A DNA stretch of 64,000 bases, from NCBI GenBank assembly GCA_036320915.1, contig JAXBDG010000005.1:2548001-2612000 (forward strand). Reading direction: 5' to 3'. The position numbers and the translations under genes are program-made. This stretch comes from Linnemannia elongata. Its lineage: Eukaryota > Mortierellomycota > Mortierellomycetes > Mortierellales > Mortierellaceae. Position 1 is the first letter of the stretch; each line of letters starts with the position of its first letter. Positions 49,516 through 60,673 of the stretch are shown here, piece by piece. The notes under the pieces were generated by a model. It saw only the letters and a program-made list of their open reading frames with translations, was not told the DNA's origin and made no database searches.

Positions 49516-51791
49516 GTGAGCACCACCATTCCACGATGCTTGGTTGGAACCATCTGCACTGGGTTCCTGAGACCTAGAAGGTGTGGATGGATTCCTGTCC
49601 TTGCTGCCAGTAGGCGAATGCCCGTTGTTGATCTGCTCAATCATGTGCATCTCACTCGCAACTGCTGTCAAAGAACCCATCCGATCTCTCCGCTTGGGCT
49701 CAATATAACTATATCGTTGTTGGACTTGCTGATATTGTTGCTGCGTCGGATCGCTCTGTCCTTGTCCATTGTCAGCAATAGGTCGCAGGGCAAGTCCAGA
49801 ATGAGTAGTCAAGCCATGAAGACTCGAATGTGGCGAGATGCCATTGATCCCACTCCCACTACCCGAATCGCCCCCACCATCAATATAAAGACTCTCCCGG
49901 AACCGCTTAGCGTCTTTGACAACCCTCCGGACACGTTTTTGGAAATGTGGCGCGGGGTCATTGGCAGGCTTGGTCAGGACATCAACAGAAGGGTATAACA
50001 GGAACATGGCGGCTGGGTAGACCATGACGAGGACCGTGTTCCAGGTCGCGCCTTCGAGGTCGCTGATGATTTGGGCCTTGACGGGGTTGCACTGGGGCTT
50101 GAGGATGTCCTCGTCGAAGCGGTACAACACCCCGATGGTAAAGATGAAGACCATACTGCCAATCAGCCAATAGATGCAGTAGATGTAGTAACTGAGTTGG
50201 AGTGTCACCGATGTATCTTCACCGGCAACATTTCTTGAATCGCGTTCCAGGGCTCGGAGTCGACGGCACGTAATGACATAGCAGATCAAGACGGCTGTCC
50301 CTCCGATGAGAAGAAGCAAATCCGAGATATTACCCCCCCTCGTCCTGTCATCAAACCCCAGAGCCAGGACAGACATCGTCGTGACAGGGGCGACCAAGGC
50401 AAAGGCAGCAAGGATCCAGTAGAAGTACTTCTCCGCATTCGACATAAAGTTGCCCTCATCCACCAGGGCCTCGACATGTTTACACCAATAAGTGTTCAAC
50501 AACAACAAACTTGACAACAGCCCCCCCTGCGCCGCCTTGAGCATGATCCTCAAACACACCTGGTAGTACAGATTCTCGTCGCTGTAGAGGGTACTGGGCT
50601 TCATGGCCAGGATATGATAGAACTGCTCACCATCTGGAACAACTTTGGTGTCGACACTCCACGTCGAGTTAACAGACAAATCAGTAAAGGTAAAGTTTCG
50701 TGGGAAGGTGAGTGGATTTGATTTCCGATCGGCCATGGTGGGTCCGGTGTAGTAGGCCGCCATGGACTCGGTGTAGAGTGTTCGGGCTAGGATGGCGTTG
50801 TAGAGGACCAGAAGTGCGAGGGAGGAACAGGACAGCCAGGTGACAATTGCCCTCGTGTTGAATCCAGGCTTCAACGCTGCAAAACCCCTTGTCGTTGTCA
50901 CTCGCAGCAATATGAAGATCTAGAAGCCGTGTTTTCGAACCAAATGTTGCCGCGGGGAAAGAAAAAAAAATAAAGGGGAGGGAATTTGCCATGCGACCGA
51001 GACCATGGAAGACCAGGCAAAGCAAAAAAAACATGCATAATAAAGATGGAAGGGGGTTGGAGGGAGGCCCGATTGGCCAATCAGTTATGCAAAAAGTAGT
51101 AGACAAACACCACGAGGTGTGAAATAAGGAAATAGGCGAAAGACAAAGTTCATGATAGCGATAAGAAAATTGACAAGGGTGAATGAAAGTGAAGATGGAG
51201 TAGAAACGAAAGAAGGATAGAAACGGGTAATGGTTAGTCTTCTGCTGCTTCCGAATTTCACGGGGAAGTGAAGGTGAAGGGGAGTGTGCATTTGATGTAC
51301 TTTTGGGCTGTATCATATTGTGCAACGGAAGTGAAGGAAAGGGAAGGGTGGGGAATGAAAGTCGATGTAGTCGACTCTATTTGTGCAGTACTGCGGACTA
51401 TAGTCCGGCGAAGACCCATGAACAACAATGAAAGGAGTCGAAGGGTTGTCCTCAATGAAGAGTATACAAAGGAACCGGGCGACCATGATGGCGTCAAATG
51501 TGAACGTCCACGGTAAGTGTTCACTAAGAAAAGGAACAAAAGAAGGAAGGTGCACTTACCAGCATGACCAAACCGACAACACCTGCATGTATAGACTGCG
51601 AAGGAGGATCCTGCTCCAAAACTATAATTGACGTACAAGGAAAAAATAACGAGTTGGCGAAAGTTCACAAACAGCTGTTAGCTTTTCTTCCATGTGCCTT
51701 GTGGATCGTGGTGTTGAAGATAGAAACAATAATCGTCCGGCTGGCTTGGATGCTCTTCTTGGTTGAAGAAACACGTACTTAATCGAGCCAT
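45940..51791 (-). CDS. Seven-transmembrane protein with giant polyglutamine-rich cytosolic tail
   Basis: Three exons are inferred: 51791-51779 (13 bases, MARL plus one base), 51621-51560, and 50919-45940, giving about 1,684 residues. The joins keep the frame and assemble a first helix (about residues 16-32, HAGVVGLVML joined to IFILLRV). Helices 2-7 lie near 49-70, 147-170, 190-213, 225-244, 269-291 and 318-335. The loop between helices 2 and 3 carries two N-glycosylation sequons (NFT at about 100, NST at about 109), which fits an N-outside, C-inside receptor topology. After a basic segment (KRVRRVVKDAKRFRE) come about 1,300 residues of Ser/Pro/Gln-rich sequence with long Gln runs (up to 11). 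I cannot assign it to a known GPCR class. Exon 1 is the least certain part. The frame of the main exon is otherwise uninterrupted for 1,659 codons. Confidence 0.8.
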
Positions 51792-54345
51792 TGTTGGTCA
51801 GAGAGGCAGTCGGCTGGAGCAAGGAAAAAAAGGTGCCGATATCTTTTGGATTTTGAAGACAGGCGAATGGGAGAAGGGCAGAGAGACTAGAGCGACCAGG
51901 GACAATCGCACAGAATTCTGCACATGAACGTCTGTCTGTTTTGTTGGTCTGATAGGCTGAAGGAGAAGGAAGAGGTTGGATGTGTCAACAGTGGGTGGGT
52001 CGACTGGGGGTCGAGAGATATATATATTAAAAAAAAAGAGGGGTGAATTGTCCAGGCGCGACCTGTTTAATGGCGAATGGGCGAATGTAAGGCGTGTCGA
52101 TAGGAAGGAAATATGGGGAGGGGAGTGTGGAGGGTGGAGTGTGAAGTGGCGGGAATGTGTACAGGGAAGAATGAGGGTATATGTGTGGATTATTGTGGTA
52201 TGTTATATTTTGTGTACAATAGGAAGGGAGCGTGGCGATTCTAAAATAAGTAATGTTAAGGAAGAAGACGAGTGAATGTCGTTGTCGTTGTTGATGATCG
52301 GATGAAAAGGAAAGAACGAACAGCGGGATGGTCGTTAGAGTGTATGGAGGTTAAGGGGAAATATTATTTAGAAAAAAGGGGGTAGTGAAGAACAAAGGAT
52401 GAATGAGGATGATGAGAGAGTGAGTGGTCAAGTCGAGTAATGTCGGTCGTTATGAAAAGAAGGAGAGAGGAGTGAGCCACTGTGGTGATGGAAGAAAGAA
52501 CGGAGAGGGAGGGGGTGGGGACAGCAAATGGGCCAAGGAGTAAGAGAAGGAGAGGAGAGGAAAGAGAAAAGAGGGGGAGAGGGGAGAAGAGAGAGAGAGA
52601 AGTGGCAAAAAAAAAAAAAAAAAAAAAAGACCAATTCAGGTACCATCACTTGTGATGGAGCGGAGGGACGGGAAGGGGCCAATGGGATGGGGTATACATC
52701 CGACCACGACCACGACGGAATCATATTTCTATTTTCACAGCAGGTATCCATCACACATCACATATCACATATCATATACACATACACACAGGCCATTTTT
52801 ATCTTTTAGGGCACTTGGACATCCCTTCCTTCCTTCCTTCTCCAAAGTACCTCTCTTGTCGAAGCACAAACAAACAAACACATCACACTCTTTCTCTTTT
52901 CTTTTCCCTCTTGCCCGTTGCATCAACGATAACAACAACAAATCAACAACAAGAAAAAAACACAAGCCTCGACATGTCGCCGATTGAACAGAGCAACAAT
53001 AGGAAGGAAAAAAAAAAAAAAAAAAACACCAAAGGAGCCCATCCCTCATTTTCGATTGCAAAGCACAAAAAAAAACACATACCTTACTCCATGCGAATGT
53101 CTACAATCGACCACAGTCCAGTGCACAAAGAAGCGGGACTCGGCAAGAACAAAGAACAATAAGAAAGAAATACACCACTTTCCAAGCGAAATGCTCTCAT
53201 CACCTCTTGCTTACAATGGACGGGTGACGGATGAGGTAGGGGACGGGTGAGGATACAAAACGAAAAATATATGTACCATACACAAAGTGAGCATAAAATA
53301 AGTCGGACGGCTATCGAACCATGCCGTGCATTTTGTGAATTGACGAAAAAAAAATAATCAAGGTGCATGCAAAGAAAAAAAACTTTTCCTTGTCCGTGGG
53401 AGAGCTAACCTGCGCCTCTCAACGAATTTTACTCTCGTATCTCACCCTACCCTCGGGAGAACTTCCATGCCAGGTCCCCTCTCTTTCCGCGTTCAGCTAG
53501 GTCCCATTTATGCAATCTATGCACACAGCAATTGAATATGAATCTATAAAAAAAGCGAGAGGGGTGCCGTGCCGCCACTTTATTTTATCATGAGGCTGTT
53601 GTTTATTATTGATGGTAGTACAGTACAACATACCCCTACCATTTTATCAACACCATAATACGGTCTACAAAGAACAGGATATATGATTTCAAAGCATCAC
53701 ACGTGTTCAGAACTGGGGCACCGCATTTGCCATGGGTGAAAAAAAAATAAAGGACGTCGAGTATTGAGAACTCCATAGCAAACATCAAGTCGACATTTTA
53801 CTTCCCTACTAGGAAACTACTAAGCCCATGTGGCTGCAACATCGCTTACAGGATGCAAGGGACAACTAGATGCAATGAACCAGGCTGACAAAAGCAGCAA
53901 CACAGTGTCCTCTCAGGCGGTACGGAAGTATTGTTTGGCACGCAACAACAAAAGTTGGCCAATTGGCTCGTTCTTTCTCTTCTTAAAGTAGATGATCATC
54001 GCCAAGTGCACCTTATATGGGGTCCATCATCATCCATGGCATAAGGGACTCCCGACCTCCCTTTCCCTCTTAGCTTGCCTTTCTGCGAAACTTGACGCTC
54101 AAAACGCGTTCATGCAACCGGTCCTGTCGCAACTGTGACGTGCATCATTTCTCGCACAGTTCCAGGTGACGCGCAAGGACCACACGTCAAGCTTTCATGC
54201 TTTTTTTTTCTTCTCACATTTCTTCCCTTTTCATTCATTCATTCATTCATTCATTCATACATTCATTCTACTCCATCAACCACAAGCACACCAAAAAAAA
54301 TAAAACACCCGCCAAACAGCAACAGCACAAGCTCTCAGCAACACA
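51792..54345. other. 2.5-kb divergent intergenic region
   Basis: This region lies between the 7TM gene start (-) and the I9-domain gene start (+). It includes an A run at 52608-52628, an A/G-rich block at 52440-52600, and an ATTC repeat (about 54233-54268) just before the next gene. No gene is supported. Confidence 0.45.
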
Positions 54346-55317
54346 ATGTCGCGTAAGTGGATACCAGTGGCGTTCACACACTTGACCACAGGACTCAAAC
54401 GACCACTCTCAACTACACTGACAGTAGCAGCGGGATGTAAATACCCTTTTTCATTTATTGGTTCCCCTCACAGCACTTCCCCACTCAACCACAACCCCTC
54501 CGCGTCTTTTCTTTCATTACCGGAAATCGTCGTGGATGAAAAATCACTCAAGGATGACGGTTCTATGGACTTGAAAGAGAACTAATTACTTGCATTTTTG
54601 CCCTTTGGCCATTCAACAAACCCCATGGAAAAACTAGACAACAAAAACTCAAACCACGGCCACTCGCACCACGGTCACTCGGCGCCCAACCCCTCCGCAG
54701 CAGCCGGAACCAACGCAACCGCAAACGCCCTCCAAGCATCCGTTCTCCCCGTCGCAACCCCCTTCATCGGTGCCAACACTGCCCACTCTCTCGCTACCGC
54801 TGCCGGAGAAGCACCCTCGACAATCCCCAAGCCTCCAGGTACAGGAGCAGCAGCGCCGTCATTGCAGGGTCATAACAAGGTTATTGTTGTCTTCAAGAAG
54901 GAGACCCCTGCGAGTGAGATCGAAGCTGCCGTCAAGGATGTTGAATCCAAAGGTTCGTCTTTCTTTCTTTTATTTTTAGTGCAGTGTGTGTGAGGGAGGG
55001 TTGAATTGAAAAAAGTCCGTGGGAATATATATCACTGGCAAAAGGAAAACGCATGGGGTAGTTACTACATTTCACGTACGAAGGAGGCAAACACTTGACT
55101 TTACTCACCCACTTTGATTCACTTCCTCATCAAACAATGGAAAAAAATAGGAGGAAAGATTACACATAGGTATGATGCGGCGCTGTTGGGATTCTCGGCC
55201 GAGATGCCAGATGTCTCTGTGTCGTCGTTGAACTCGCACAAGCATGTTGATTACATCGAACCCGACGGTGAGGTCAGCATCTATGCCAAGAACCTCCTCA
55301 GCGGCGATAAAAAGTGA
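54346..55317 (+). CDS. Inhibitor I9 (subtilisin-propeptide-like) domain protein, Pbi2-type
   Basis: Three exons, 54346-54352 (7 bases, ATGTCGC), 54638-54952 and 55151-55317, give 162 residues. Residues 82-155 form an I9 domain, the fold shared by subtilisin propeptides and the yeast vacuolar proteinase B inhibitor Pbi2. It shows NKVIVVFKKETPASEIEAA, KGGKITHRYDAALLGFSAEM and HVDYIEPDGEV. There is no protease domain after it, so it acts on its own, probably as an inhibitor or chaperone of a subtilisin-like protease. Residues 1-80 form a His/Ala/Ser/Pro-rich extension absent from yeast Pbi2. The tiny first exon ends at a strong donor (C|GTAAGT) and its phase matches the acceptor at 54637. An alternative is a direct start at ATG 54625, which would change only the first few residues. 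Confidence 0.85.
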
Positions 55318-56421
55318 CGTAGAACCGACAGCAACGACACCCGCAAGGATATGGCGTCAAGGAGGAGCAGGATGTAAAAAAACGGATAGGAGAAACCCAG
55401 TCGGGGTTAGGGGAGTAGGAGAGTAAGCCTTTGCTCACACATCACCCACCCCATTCACATATGGAATAAAAACCGGGTAAAAAACGTGTTCTCTGCATAG
55501 TTTTGAAGTGGGGATGCCCTTTCCAAGGAGAGATAAAAAGACTAAGGGGGCCTTTTTACCACTTGACCATACTCATACACGTCCCATCCAACATTCTCAA
55601 CTCGCAAATGCTGTAATGACTGCTTTTTAGATCACGCTCGATGATGGATGACGATGAAAGTGAGAGGGACACACGGACCCCTCATTGAGTGTGGGTGGAC
55701 GGGTGGAGGTGAAAGAAGAAGAGGAGGGAAAAAGTAAGGAGGGTCACAAAGCGACGCTCCCTCCCCTCTCTCATCCTTCGCTCCCTTCCTATCAGGGTTA
55801 CTGATTTGAATGGATGTAATGGAGCTACTCCTTTGTCATCTTCGGCCGAATCCGCGTCTCTTCGTAACAAAGGATCACTAAGATAGGAGCAAATAAGAGT
55901 TTTTTTTTATTGGTTCGCAAAGAGAAGCGAAGAGTTGAGGGAGAAGAGGAATTTACAAAGAGTATGGACAAAGGGAGAAGGAGAGAATAAGAAAGATGGA
56001 ACGGACGAAAGGAAAAAGAAGGGTGAACTAAGATACAAAGTAGAATGGTAGAAAGGTAGAAAGAAAAAGAGAAAAGAGAAAAGAGAGTTGTTCCCCGACA
56101 CAAGAAAAGGCTCGCTGCCCTGTACAATCCTGCTCGACACTACACTAGAAAAAGAACATCAACATAATCCTCTAAACACTTCAACCTCCAACCTCCGACC
56201 TTGAACCACAAGACCCACTCAACTCCTCCCACTCAAACGCAACATTCATCTCTCACTCTCTCCTCCGAAGGAACGAACAAAGCGAAGAAAAAAAAAGGGG
56301 GACGGTTCAAACTGAACTGAACCAAGAAAAGGGGGGAAAAGAAAAAGAAGTAAAGAACAAAGACTCGACGACACAACGATCATCTCGTCTTGTTTCTGCT
56401 TGTCGTTTTTTCCCCCGGTGC
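55318..56421. other. Convergent 3' intergenic region
   Basis: This is the gap between the stops of the I9-domain gene (+) and the Cys-rich gene (-). GAATAAAAAC at 55463-55472 is a likely polyadenylation region of the upstream gene. The rest is A/G-rich, low-complexity DNA. No gene is seen. Confidence 0.45.
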
Positions 56422-57488
56422 TTACGCTCCGATGGTAGCCTCGTTGGCTTTAGCTTGGGCAGGGACACCGAGTCCGGCCTTGCAGTTCTTGCACTGGTTG
56501 CCCTCGCGCGCACCCTTGGTGATGACGATGCACTTTTCACAAACAGGCGCCTCGCACTGGTCGCACTTCATCAAATTCTTGCGGTCACCCTCGCACTTTT
56601 CGCAGATCGGTCCACAGCAGTATTCTTCTCTGCAGCTGTCACAGACAACATTTGGGCAGCTATGTCGGATGATAGGGTTGAAGAAGGGCAGGGCGGAGAC
56701 GGAAGAGAGGAAGGAGAGGTTAGAGACAAGGCCATATTGTGTGCAACATTGAAGTCGAGTTAGTTGAGGGTGTTCAAAAAAGGTGAGCCGACATCCAGCC
56801 CATGGGTGAGGGTCATGCGAGTGTAAGAAAGTTGCAAGAGTGTGTGGGAAATTAATGCAAAAACGATGAACGACGACGGACAAGAGAACAAGGTTGGACA
56901 CAACAACACAACACAGGTGAGGAAGGGACAGAAAGGAAACACGAGACCAAGCAAGCAAACAAGTGGTTGGGGGGAACATAGAAAAGTAAGGTTGTGCTTT
57001 TTTCATCGCCCGACAAAGGACAAAGGGAAATGGGCGTAATATCTCGTCAGAGGAGAGAAGGGATGTGGGGTACGCAAACTGTAATAAAATGAACAAAGTG
57101 AAGCAAAGCGAAGGGAACAGGGAAGAGGGAAGTGGAGTAACACATAGGAAACAAACACACCATTCCCACAGGTATAAAAAGAAACGCGAAAATATCAGGC
57201 ACACACTGCTCTTGATAATATCCTGTTCCTATGTGTATTGTATCCCAGTGACGAACGAAGAAATAGAAAGTGACACGCCAGCTAAGAGGAAGAAAAAGTA
57301 AAAGAAAACAACGGCACACGCACACCAAGAGAAGACACGAGCAAAAGGGGAAGAGGAAGAAGCAGCTTTCAGCCTGAAGGAAGAGAAGGGACTTACAAGC
57401 GGCAGGCTTCCTTCTCGCCCATGGCGTGGCGTCCGCAGGCACAGTTCTGCTTGGGGTTGACGGCGGCGGTAGCGGTTTTCTTGCCCAT
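56422..57488 (-). CDS. Small Cys-rich zinc-binding protein, 109 aa
   Basis: Two exons, 57488-57397 and 56659-56422, are separated by a 737-base intron and join in phase 2 to give CR|FCPNVVCDSC. The protein has 16 cysteines in 109 residues, mostly as CxxC pairs: C29/C32, C37/C40, C50/C53, C63/C66, C71/C74 and C87/C90, with C16/C18 and C45/C46 in addition. This regular pairing fits three or four treble-clef or cross-brace zinc sites rather than a metallothionein. The N-terminus is short and basic (MGKKTATAAVN). Codon use is strongly C/G-ending, so it is probably abundant. I do not recognise a specific family. There is no signal peptide, so it is cytosolic or nuclear. Confidence 0.8.
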
Positions 57489-60400
57489 GATGGATAGCTT
57501 GACTGGAGTTGTCTTGGAGGAGGTAGTGTGCGGGTGAGTGAGTGAGTGAGTGGGAGGGTGAGTGTGGGAGCTTTTGTTGCGTGAAGGGATGAAGAAGAAA
57601 AAAGAAAAGAAAAGAAGAAGAGTGCGCGCGGAGAAGGCCCTTTTATGAGTGGGAAAAATTGGTTCGTTAACAAAGAAGTGATGCTGACGCGGGAGGAACG
57701 CAAAGCGCACACCTCCTTGCCTTCGTAGCCCCAGCGCACAGTGTCTCAATCATCAAACCTATCAACATTCAAGCGAGCCAAGGGAACAAAGGAGAGGAGT
57801 AAACATTCGACAACAGCTAAAAGCAATAGCACACGAAACGGACGCAGAACACAGACACAGAGCGCGGCCCTTGACCCTAAAGTGGTAATGGATGTGGGTA
57901 CAGGACATAGGATACCCTCCGTTTGTTTTATGCAAACGTAAAACACGCAGGACAGGACAGGACAGGATGAAAGAGACAGCATACAATTAGGTCGTGCCGT
58001 GCCCCTGTCTTTTTCTTTCTTGTTTGTTCAGTGGGGTTAGAAGAGGAGGAGAAGGGGAGTCAAAGCTCAACGATTGGTGTCCTCTCCAACCCCATGACCC
58101 CGCCTCTTTTCCTTTTCTTTTTGGCCGCGACTCTCAGTCAGTTGAATACCTTATGCCAGTGTGGATTGTTGCCCCTCCCTCTCCCGCCATCCCTTGTCGT
58201 TTCTGCCTATCAACGTCAATAATGGCGGCAGCAACTCCCCGTTATTAACCCCTAGCTATGCTAGGCTGCCGGTGTGGATAACTTCTTAGCAGCGTGTGTT
58301 TTTTGTGCGGTAAAAGCTGCAAGTTGATAAAACCCGACTAGCCTTGTGGTAGTGGTTGATATCCCCTCTCTCCCAGCGTGGTACTCACTTACCCTGGCCG
58401 TTGAAGGAACCAATGCTGTCTGAAAAAGGCATCCTTGATGTCAATTGACGCTTGATACAAGCGGCTTTCCTCCTTTTTCTCATCACAAGCACAAGTGCAA
58501 CCCAACCAACCCCACCCGAGCTCTCCACAAAAAACATCACACCAGCAAACTCCCCATAGGCGTCCTGTGCGCGTGGGCGTGACCACGCACGTGACTTGAA
58601 GTTGTCTCTTTTCCACTTTGTTCTCAAAGAGCCTATCCCTTGCAAAGTAGGGCTCCAGGGTGGAGGTAGAAGTAGAGCAGATATATGTTTATCGTGAAGA
58701 AGCATGTGCTTCTGTGTTCTGTTTTCTATTCTCTGTTTTGTAGGCGGACATCCTGCAACTATAAATGAGGTGGCGGCGCCGTATGAGCCATATTAATTTG
58801 TCTTTGGGTGTTGTTCAATGGTCGTCCACTTTATCTTGATCGTGTGAAGGAATTAGAAGCAGGGACAGGGATAAAAGGATAGGGTTCTTTAGGCGGAGTC
58901 GAATTACAAAAGCGCCCATTCTTCAGCCCACTCCCTTTCTCCTTTCTTTCTTTTTTGTCTTTTTTTTTTTTTTTTTTTTTTCTTTTTCTTTTTTTCTTTT
59001 CGAGCAGACTGTCAGAGGAAATAATAGAAAGGGAAAGTGCGTATTGGTAGTGAGCATGGAAATAAAACAATACTGTCTTTTTGTTTTTTTTTGAACAAGA
59101 AAGTATGATTGTGTCTACGCATCGCCTTTTGCTGCAATTCAAGTACCGTAGATAATGAAGGCAGTGCTTGTCTTGCACCAGTAGTACTTGTCTAAAGCTA
59201 TTTTGTTAGCAATGGATGTGAAGTGGGGCGCTGGAATTGGTGTCAAGTGCCCGCGGCTGCGTAGAATCGAAGCGCCATTGCGCTTAATTGTACGTTTTAT
59301 TGACACATTAACTTGCATGAAAAGTGGTCAACGACGGCAGAGAGGGTTATAGGGATGACGATGTTCAGGGCGATACTGTTGAAGTCCTAGTGGTTGGACC
59401 AGAACCGCGCTCGGCACCCGTCTTTAGCGCATTTTTGCCTATTATTAAACATTTTATAGAGGCGCGTTGATTACATCCAAATAACATACGTGTCAAGACA
59501 TCGAGTAGGAGGACATACTACAGAAACATGTGTTTCGGTGTTCAGTGAACGAGATACTTCTTTAGCTGACCCAGAAACCGTTTCAAACCCATGTCGTTTA
59601 TTAGATTGGGCTCCAGATAATTCTTTCTGAACGTTAGTACTGCAAATACTCTTACAAGCGTTCAACCCGGATAAATTCTGTCAATCGAACAATTGAAAGT
59701 CCAGGGGTACGGATTCTTTCAGGGGTCTTTGGGTGCACAACCCCTACCCGTTTGTTGTCGTTTGTGTTCGCACTCAAGAGATGTTGCTCTTTGTTGTCGT
59801 CAATGATATGAACGTTCTTTACGAAAGAAGTGATCGAACCATTCGTTCTTCATTTTTGAATGCATGCCCGATAACCATGCGTATGCAACGGCTGTGGAGG
59901 GAATAATTTCTTCCCCGGATGATTCCCTTTTGCTTTGCCAATTGTGTTGTCTCCTTTATTTTTGCACAACAGTACTCCGTGCAAGATACACCGTTTTGAA
60001 TTGTACCTGACTGGATGCCAATTTTTACACCAGTTGGGTGTCAACTCTAACCGTTGTAGGCAACGAAAACAGAAGAGGAGTGAGTGAGTGAGTGAGTCCG
60101 TTATTGCTCTCAATGGGGCAACATGTTTAATGTCTCTACCCTCCACATCCAACAAAAAAGTCCGCCTTACTTTCTTCCTCCTTCATTGTCTCTTCTTGTT
60201 GTTGTTGTTTTTCTGTTTGTTATTGACACAACAGCAGCAACAATAACAACCATAAACAACAACGGTGCGATCGAGAACGACAGAGAAGCATACGCACACG
60301 ACTACAAATACCCGCATTGCCCCTCCTCCCCCTCCTCCCTGCATCGCACTTTTCTCCCTATTTTATCCTCTTCATCTTCATCTTTCTTTTCCTTTTACTT

Positions 60401-60673
60401 CTCCACTCTTTTTCACAAACACACCCCTCCCCTCGAGTCTTCTTCCTCGCCCTCGTCCTCCTCTTCCCCCTCCTCCTCCTCCCTTCTTACCTTCACTTTC
60501 CTCCGCTCAACTTTCATCACGCCTCCTCTTTGTCATTCACTCATTCACCCCATCTCCGACCTCACTCACTCATTCCTCATCTCTCCCCTCTCACCTCCTA
60601 CCTTCTCTCCTCGCACGTTTATCCTCCTCTATACCAATTAACACCCTAATAACAACAACAACCACATCACATA
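57489..60673. other. 3.2-kb divergent intergenic region
   Basis: This region lies between the Cys-rich gene start (-) and the AIG1-like gene start (+). It contains an A-rich/T-rich block at 58952-59000, a small palindrome (CCTAG/CTAGG) at 58251-58264, and a stretch of about 59200-60050 with more even base composition and no long C/T tracts. C/T-rich promoter DNA precedes 60674. I find no tRNA B-box and no supported gene. Confidence 0.4.

Noticed and set aside
45940..50910. Start of the 7TM protein at the first open-frame codon of the main exon
   Set aside because: The codon there is TTG, not ATG, and it leaves only six helices; a spliced 5' end explains both.
54625..54637. ATG at 54625 as the start of the I9-domain gene
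   Set aside because: It is possible, but the strong donor after ATGTCGC at 54346 with matching phase and acceptor is preferred.
59200..60050. Possible tRNA or mobile-element remnant in a compositionally different stretch
   Set aside because: No tRNA A/B boxes, terminal repeats or transposase-like coding sequence could be found by eye.
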